A stretch of DNA of 64,000 nucleotides. It comes from Okapia johnstoni. Lineage: Eukaryota > Chordata > Mammalia > Artiodactyla > Giraffidae. A program made the translations under genes and the position numbers. The stretch lies in assembly GCA_024291935.2 (NCBI GenBank), contig CM044310.1:114524213-114588212 (forward strand), read 5' to 3'. Under the pieces are notes generated by a model. The model saw only the letters and a list, made by a program, of their open reading frames with translations. It did no database searches and was not told the DNA's origin. Shown piece after piece: positions 57,888 to 64,000 of the stretch (its first letter is position 1; the number at the start of each line of letters is the position of its first letter).

Positions 57888-58172
57888 TTCATGGTCCTGA
57901 AGTAAAAGTAGACCCACTAAGATGCTTATCAGGGACAGCGCACCCTAGAGGGGGAGTTGCTGGGGGTGTGGGGGGCAGTCTTCTCCTTGAGACTGATGAG
58001 TCAGAGGGACCAAGGGTTGGGGGCGGTCAAGGAGAGAATCTGCAATGACCAGCCACAGGCTCTACGCTGGGTGAGGGTAGAGTAGTCACCAAGGGAACAG
58101 AGACAGCTGAAAAGGATCAGATTAATGGAATGGAGGTCCTGGGGAAGTCCAAGGAATTCCAGAGTTGGGTAA

Positions 58173-58385
58173 GGCTTCCCTGGTGGCTCAGTGGTAAAGA
58201 ATCTGCCTGCCAATGTAGGAGACTCAGGTTCAATCCCTGGGTTGGGAAGATCCTCTGGAGAAGGAAATGGCAACCCACTCCAGTATTCTTGCCTGGGAAA
58301 TCCGATGGACAGAGGAGCCTGGCGGGCTACAGTCCATGGGATTGCAAAAGAGTTGGCTGCCACTCAGTGACTAAAACAATAACAG
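58173..58385 (+). repeat. Bov-tA family SINE
   Basis: ggcttccctggtggctcagt to agttggctgccactcagtga. Confidence 0.92.
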
Positions 58386-59226
58386 CAGATGGGTGAGCAG
58401 GAAAGTTTCACGAGGTGGGGCTGGTGTTTGAGGCTGAGGCTGAGGCTGTGGAGGGAGCAAACCGTGGTTCTTGGTTGTAACAAGGTGCCTTCTCTGATCC
58501 CGAGAGGGAGGGAGGAGCTGAGGGAGATGGAAGGCAAGATCTTTGGGGGAGAAGAGGTCAAGAGGATCTTTGGCACTGAAGAGCAAGCGTGTGGAAACAG
58601 TCATCTCTGGGCATTTGGAAAAGCCCAAGAATTAGGACAGGAAAGAGTGACAGAAGCTAGAGGACTGAGGGCCAGACAGCTTGGGGTCCACCACTGGTTG
58701 TAACCAGGCAGCATAGCAGGCAGTAGAGTGACTGCTGAGCTGCAGAATGGAAGGTTTAACGCTTCCCCAAACTGCTATTGTTATTCCCTATCACTCTAAT
58801 TCCACCCAAAGGGCATCTGGTTGGAACAGACCCTGTCCTGAGGATGCGGGGTTGTCATGGTGACAATATCTTCATCCCTTTGGGGCCAGAGGATGGGATC
58901 TGGCTCCCAACTCCAAGGAAACAGCCGGGCTCACATCCTGGAGAGTGTTATTATCTGGAAGACCTTTACTGGCCGGGGATTCCTTCTTTTACCAGCCTTC
59001 TTTCTTCCTCTAAGAAGCATTCCAGGATTCTTTCAAATCTCCCTTCCCCACCTCACCCCCTTCCCATGCAATCTGGTTTCTGCCTTGGATCTACTGCATG
59101 ACTTTTTAGATCCTAATTCTCCCACTAGCCATCAAACCTGGGCCCCAGAAGAGGAATTTCTGGGTCCTATAACCGCTGAATCACCAAGGAATTTCAAATA
59201 AATTTTTTTTTTCAATGTGTCTTCCT

Positions 59227-59460
59227 GGGACTCCTTTGGCAGCCCAGTGGTTAAGACTCTGTGCTTCCAGTGCAGGGATACATGGATTCAGGGATACAGT
59301 TTCGATCCCTGGTCAAGGAACTGAGGTCCAGCATGCCAGATCCAGGCTCCCACATGCCTTGCAGCCAAAAAAACAAAACATGTAATAGAAGCAATATCAT
59401 AACAAATTCAATAAAGATTTCTAATATTGTCCACATCAAAAAAAAAAGTTCTTAAAAAAA
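59227..59460 (+). repeat. CHR-type SINE
   Basis: gggactcctttggcagccca, then ttcgatccctggtcaaggaa, then a A-rich tail. Confidence 0.85.
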
Positions 59461-59564
59461 AAAGAAATGCATTTTACCCTTGACCTAACAACCCTACTGC
59501 TGAGAAAGCATACCATAGAAATCAAACCTCCAGGAGGTAAGGGCTTATATGCTAGGGTGCTCAC

Positions 59565-59975
59565 TGCAGGATGTGAGAGTTGGACCATTAAGAAGGCTGA
59601 ACACAAAAGAACTGATGCTTTTAAACTGTGGTGCTAGAGAAGACTCTTGAGAGTCCCTTGGACATCAAGGACAAACCAGTCAATCCTAAAGGAAATCAAC
59701 CCTGAATATTTCTTGGAAGGACTGATGCAGAAGCTGAAGCTCCAACACTCTGGCCACCTGATGCGAAGAGCCGACTCATTGGAAAAGACCCTGATGTTGG
59801 GAAAGATTGAGGGCAGGAGAAGGGGTTGACAGAGGATGAAATGGTTGGATTGCATCACCTACTTAATGGACGTGAATTTGAGCAAATTCCGGGAGACAGT
59901 GAAGGACAGGGAAGCCTGGTGTGCTATAGTCCATGGGGTCGCAAAGAATCAGATACGACTGATTGACTAATAGAC
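59565..59975 (+). mobile_element. BovB LINE 3' part
   Basis: ggatgtgagagttggaccat, then aaggaaatcaaccctgaata, then gcctggtgtgctatagtcca. The plus frame near 59,690-59,820 reads SILKEINPEYFLEGLMQKLK. Confidence 0.92.
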
Positions 59976-60058
59976 AACAGCACAGTAGTTAGAAGCTGAG
60001 AATCAAAGATGAAACCTATCTTTGGGGTGAATAAATGATAGTCTACTCACTCTGTGAA

Positions 60059-60369
60059 ATCTTTTTAAAAATTTTTGTTATTTATTTTTATTTATCTTCA
60101 TTGTTGCCTGTGGGCTTTCTCTAGTTGCAGCAAGAGAGGGCTATTCTTTCTTGTTTTGCGGTGCATTGGTTTCTCACTGCAGTGGCTTCTCTGTTGCGGA
60201 GCATGGGCCCAGTAATGGTGGCTCCCAGGCTCTAGAACACAGGTTTTGGTAGATGTGGTGCAGGGGCTTAGTTGCTCCATGGCATGCGATAACCTGCCAG
60301 ACCAGGAACCGAACCCATGTCCCCTGCATTGGCAGGCAGACTTTTAACCACTGGACAACTAGGGAGGTC
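60059..60369 (-). repeat. CHR-type SINE, long form, with target duplication
   Basis: CACTCTGTGAA at 60,048-60,058 and 60,370-60,380 flanks about 310 bp of reverse CHR (gttgcctgtgggctttctct, then taaccactggacaactaggg). Confidence 0.92.
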
Positions 60370-60649
60370 CACTCTGTGAATTCTTATGCAATCATTCCAA
60401 AGAACCCATTCTGGCGGACTTGGTCCAGTGGTCCACCTGTTGTTTAAAAACCATGATCTTCAGGCCACACTGCAAAACAGCCAAAGCAGAGTCCCTGGGG
60501 GCCAGGGAATCAGTATTTTGTAAAAGCTTCTCCAAGTGATAGCCAGAGTGAAACCCACTGACTTGGAGGGATTTCTTGTGGTATAAAGTAAGAAAAGGAA
60601 GCTGCAGAGATGTAACATCTCTGTGAGAAAACAGCAGTCCCCTGTGGAT

Positions 60650-60860
60650 TGGTTTATCAAGTATGTGCCAGGCACTCTTCTAGGCATTGACTCCTCATAA
60701 TAACTCTATGATGTGTGACCGTTATCATCCCCATTTTACAGATGGGAAAACTGAGTCTCAGAATGGTTCAAGCACTTGCCCAAAGTTATGGGCTATTAAG
60801 TGGTGGAGTTGGGAGTTGAACCCAGGTCATCTGGCTCCTAAAACTTCGCTGGGCTCTTAA
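60650..60860 (-). repeat. MIR SINE
   Basis: aagtatgtgccaggcactct, then ccccattttacagatgggaa, then gggagttgaacccaggtcat. Confidence 0.88.
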
Positions 60861-60886
60861 TTGCCAAACTTTATATACGTATGTGT

Positions 60887-61107
60887 GTACGTGTGCCTAG
60901 TCTCTCAGTGGTGTCCGACTCTTTGTGACCCTGCAGACTGTGGCCCACCAGGCTCCTTTGTCCTTGGAATCTTCCAGGCAAGAATACTGGAGTGGGTTGC
61001 CATTTTCTGCCCCAGGGGATTTTCCCACCCCAAGGATCAAACCTGAATCTCCTGCATCTCTAGGATTGGCAGATGGATTCTTTACTGCTGAGCCACCTGG
61101 GAAGACT
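60887..61107 (-). repeat. Bov-tA family SINE
   Basis: cagtggtgtccgactctttg, then ttactgctgagccacctggg. Confidence 0.9.
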
Positions 61108-61196
61108 TATATACAGATACATAAGTCATACTTTCATGTTCATACTTTCATGTATTAATATTCCTAGATAACTCTAATCTTCCTATATATATAAAT

Positions 61197-61561
61197 ACTC
61201 CTATATTGTCACCCTGCTTATTTAACTTACATGCAGAGTACATCATGAGAAACGCTGGGCTGGAAGAAGCACAAGCTGGAATCAAGATTGCCAGGAGAAA
61301 TATCAATAACCTCAGATATGCAGATGACACCACCCTTATGGCAGAAAGTGAAGAAGAACTAAAGAGCCTCTTGATGAAAGTGAAAGAGGAGAGTGAAAAC
61401 GTTGGCTTAAAGCTCAACATTCAGAAAACTAAGATCATGGCATCTGGTCCCATCACTTCATGGCAAATAGATGGGAAAACAGTGGAAACAGTGTCAGACT
61501 TTATTTTTTTGGGCTCCAAAATCACTGCAGATGGTGATTGCAGCCATGAAATTAAAAGACG
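61197..61561 (+). mobile_element. BovB LINE reverse-transcriptase fragment
   Basis: Open frame of about 117 codons with the RT catalytic box LRYADDTTLMAESEEEL, then KTKIMASGPITSW and FIFLGSKITADGDCSHEIKR. Truncated at the 5' side; on the right it passes directly into Bov-A body sequence. Confidence 0.93.
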
Positions 61562-61695
61562 CTTACTCTTTGGAGAAGGAAATGGCAACCCACTCCGGTA
61601 TTCTTGCCTGGAGAATCTCATGGACAGAGAAGCCTGGAGGGCTATAGTCCATGGGGTCACAAGAGTTGGACATGACTGAGTGACTAAACCAACCA
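61562..61695 (+). repeat. Bov-A body fused to BovB
   Basis: ggagaaggaaatggcaaccc to gagttggacatgactgagtg, in frame with the RT segment (reads FGEGNGNPLRYSCLENLMDR). Confidence 0.88.
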
Positions 61696-61949
61696 CCACC
61701 ACAAATCCAGCTCAATTCTGACTACCTGAAGGTTTTCTAGAGAGGTACTAGGTAGACAGGTACTTTATTTACCTGGAGATAACCTCTAACCCCACAGGTT
61801 AAGGGCTCAGTCCCTCTAGACTGTACCCAGTCACAAGTCCAGGTGGTCATTGGTGCTTCTGACCAAACAGCTATAAATCAACCCCTTCCTTTGTTGGATC
61901 ATTTTTTAGCATAACTCGTGAAGCTCAGGGAAACGTTTACTTGCATGGG

Positions 61950-62152
61950 CCAGTTTGGTGGTTCAGATGGTAAACAATCTGCCTGCAACGCAGGAGACCC
62001 GGTCTCCATCCCTGGGCTGGGAAGATCCCCTGTAGAAGAGAATGGCAACCCACTCCAGTATTCTTGCCTGGGAAATCTCATGGATAGAGGAGCCTGGCGG
62101 GCTATAGTCCGTGGAGTCGCAAAGAATCAGACACAACTGAGCAACTAACTCT
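61950..62152 (+). repeat. Bov-tA family SINE
   Basis: aatctgcctgcaacgcagga to atcagacacaactgagcaac. Confidence 0.88.
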
Positions 62153-62189
62153 TTCAACTTCTCACCAGTTTATTATCAAGATACAGATG

Positions 62190-62432
62190 AATAGCCCTGG
62201 TGACTCAGTAGTGAAGAATCCGCCTGCCCATGTAGGAGACACGGGTTCGACCCCTGATCTGAGAAGCATCCCACGTTTCAAGAAGCAGCTAAGCCCACGC
62301 AGCACAACCAAGTAAGAATACTGATGTGGGTTGCCATTCCCTTCTCCAGGGGATCTTCCAGACCCAGGGATGGAACCTGGGTCTCCTGCTTTGCAGACAG
62401 ATTCTTTACCGTCTGAGCCACCAGGAAAGCCC
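62190..62432. repeat. Head-to-head CHR (+) and Bov-tA (-) SINE pieces
   Basis: Sense tRNA-like head with CHR body (agccctggtgactcagtagt, aagcccacgcagcacaacca) to about 62,312, then a reverse Bov-tA half ending tctgagccaccaggaaagcc. Confidence 0.8.
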
Positions 62433-63077
62433 TGAACAAGTAATTTTAAAATGAGTTTTTATGGAAATGAGGACTGATTTGCAATGAAGGAAATAGAACA
62501 CCTCAGAGGAGCTTTATGGGAGGATATCAACACATCCCTGAAGTGAATAAACTGCTACAGTTAGTAAATGTTTGTGACAGAAAAGTCACATATTCAAGGT
62601 TATACATCTGTCACTGTTCAACAAAATTTTGTTTTCACAAGCAAAAATCCTTGCTGAGACTTTCAGAATCTAAAAGTGAGAGGCCGTTCATCACATGGTT
62701 CTTGCAGGAAGAACATTGTGAAATAAAAGGGACAGCAACTATTTTTTCTGCTCTGGAGAGAGAAATTCTACCCACCAACCTCGGAAGTGAAATTAACCGT
62801 TAAAATTCACCTTCAAGTACAGCCTCTGGTCATGACGCAAACAAAATCTTTCAGAAGGTACATCCAGAGAGACATAGAAATAGAATGATTAAAGTTGAAC
62901 CAATAATTGAAATCACGGAGAACTTCCTTACTGTTTTAGGCTCCATCCAATGCCCCACTAATATTACTACTACTCACTTCTCCTAGACAGTGAAACTGAA
63001 GATGGATTCACAAGTGGAGTCTGGAAATGACTCTTTCTTTTTACCAAATCCTCAATATAAAACTTTAAAGGAAAACA

Positions 63078-63215
63078 GGGACTTCCCAGGTGGTCCAGTA
63101 GCTAAGACTCTGCGCTGCCAGTGCAGGGGGCCTGGGTTCAATCTCTGATCAGGTAGCTAAGATCCCACATGCGGCAACTAAGACCCTGCACAGCCAAATA
63201 AATAAATATTGAAAA
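63078..63215 (+). repeat. CHR-type SINE
   Basis: gggacttcccaggtggtcca, then gctaagatcccacatgcggc, then an A-rich tail. The 63,060-63,076 actttaaaggaaaacagg is echoed at 63,221-63,237 (actttaaaggaaaacaaa), a target duplication. Confidence 0.9.
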
Positions 63216-63249
63216 AAAAAACTTTAAAGGAAAACAAACAAAGACTTTA

Positions 63250-63570
63250 AAGTGTGGAGATGCAGACATAGAGAACAGACTTGTGGACACAAGTTGGGGG
63301 AAGGGGAGGGTGGGATGGGCGAATGGATAGAGTAACATGGACACATATACACGACCATATGTAAAACAGATAGCCCGTGGGACTGTGCTGTATGACCCAG
63401 GGCACCCACACCTGGGGTCTCTGACAACCCCGGGGTGTGGGATCAGGTGGGGGGTGGGAGGGAGGTTCAAGAGCGAGGGGACATACCTACGGCTGGTTCA
63501 TGTTGATACATGGCAGAAACCACCACAATACTGTAAAGCAATCATTCTTCAATTAAAAATACGTAAATTT
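63250..63570 (+). repeat. Ruminant L1 3' terminus
   Basis: agaacagacttgtggacaca, ggttcatgttgatacatggc, aatactgtaaagcaatcatt, caattaaaaatacg. Confidence 0.88.
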
Positions 63571-63654
63571 AAAAACAAAAACTGTAGATTATGGTATTTA
63601 TGATTAAAAAGAAAAAAAGAACTGATAGGAAATTCACTTAAGTTAAAATGGAGG

Positions 63655-63790
63655 TGACTTCCCTGGTGGTCCAGTGGTTAAAAATTCAGGCATCCGCTGC
63701 AGGAGACTTGGGTTCGATCTCTGGTCGAAGAATTAAGATCCTACCTGCCACGGGGTGTGGCCAAAAAGTTTAACAATATAAATAAATAAA
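63655..63790 (+). repeat. CHR-type SINE
   Basis: gacttccctggtggtccagt, then gaattaagatcctacctgcc, then an aataaataaatt tail. Confidence 0.88.
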
Positions 63791-64000
63791 TTAATAAAAT
63801 AGAAAGTAATCTAGGGGGGAATAAGTTTTATAAAACTTCCTTCTCCAATCCACTTTCCCTCCAACTTTCCAGAGGTGGGCGAGTGGGGCTGAAAATTCAA
63901 AGGCCCTAATTAGCTGATTTTTCTGGTGAGCAGCTCCATCCGTAGGCTATGAGGTGACTCAAGATGTTATCATTAACATAAACTCAGGGGTGATCAAAGG

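Larger units (their letters stand above)
37100..64000. other. Gene-free, repeat-dominated region
   Basis: No splice-flanked conserved reading frame on either strand. The content is mostly SINEs, BovB, L1, MIR and L2, one RPS15A processed pseudogene and an MLT1-like LTR. Stretches where I recognise little or nothing: 42,250-43,040, 44,240-45,130, 45,690-46,270, 53,760-54,460, 55,180-55,710, 58,390-59,220 and 62,440-63,070. In human a similar gene-poor gap separates SLC1A5 from AP2S1. Confidence 0.75.

Noticed and set aside
62516..62803. 95-codon plus frame
   Set aside because: No recognisable domain or conserved motif; a length expected by chance in this region. Left unassigned.

Overview
This is nuclear DNA from a ruminant artiodactyl. 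It is full of Bov-tA SINEs, CHR-type tRNA-Glu SINEs, BovB LINE fragments and ruminant-type L1 3' ends, and the genes have vertebrate intron/exon structure. The species cannot be fixed from sequence alone. Gene content and order (STRN4 - FKRP - SLC1A5) match the block on human 19q13.32.

Layout: (1) 1-10,686, minus strand: 5' part of STRN4 (striatin-4), coding exons 4, 3, 2 and 1 read right to left. The gene continues past the left edge. Exon 1 lies in a CpG island (about 10,120-10,900) that also looks like the shared promoter for FKRP on the plus strand. (2) About 10.7-19.1 kb, plus strand: FKRP (fukutin-related protein). A putative non-coding exon at 11,830-11,891 is followed by one intact coding exon (CDS 16,419-17,906, 495 codons) and a 3'UTR with poly(A) signals at 19,069-19,081. 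(3) 19.1-25.0 kb: repeat-rich spacer between the tail-to-tail genes FKRP and SLC1A5. (4) 25.0-about 36.9 kb, minus strand: SLC1A5 (ASCT2, neutral amino acid exchanger), with all eight coding exons intact and splicing to a 541-residue protein. (5) About 37-64 kb: no supported gene. This is a retrotransposon graveyard with several nested insertions, one RPS15A processed pseudogene and an old MLT1-like LTR.

The three genes act in unrelated pathways. STRN4 is a PP2A regulatory scaffold in STRIPAK, FKRP is a Golgi ribitol-phosphate transferase for alpha-dystroglycan, and SLC1A5 imports glutamine. STRN4 and FKRP probably share a bidirectional promoter.

Most notable observations: a cluster of seven near-palindromic X-box/RFX-type 14-mers within about 560 bp, plus an eighth half-site, just downstream of the STRN4/FKRP island; a reading-frame break in STRN4 exon 1; an exact E2F-type site, two palindromic E-boxes and a degenerate GC-rich repeat upstream of SLC1A5; a convergent pair of CTCF-like motifs bracketing SLC1A5; a shifted N-glycosylation sequon in the ASCT2 loop; and several nested retrotransposons dated by target-site duplications. 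I found no clearly new gene system. The RFX-motif cluster is the best candidate for something undescribed.
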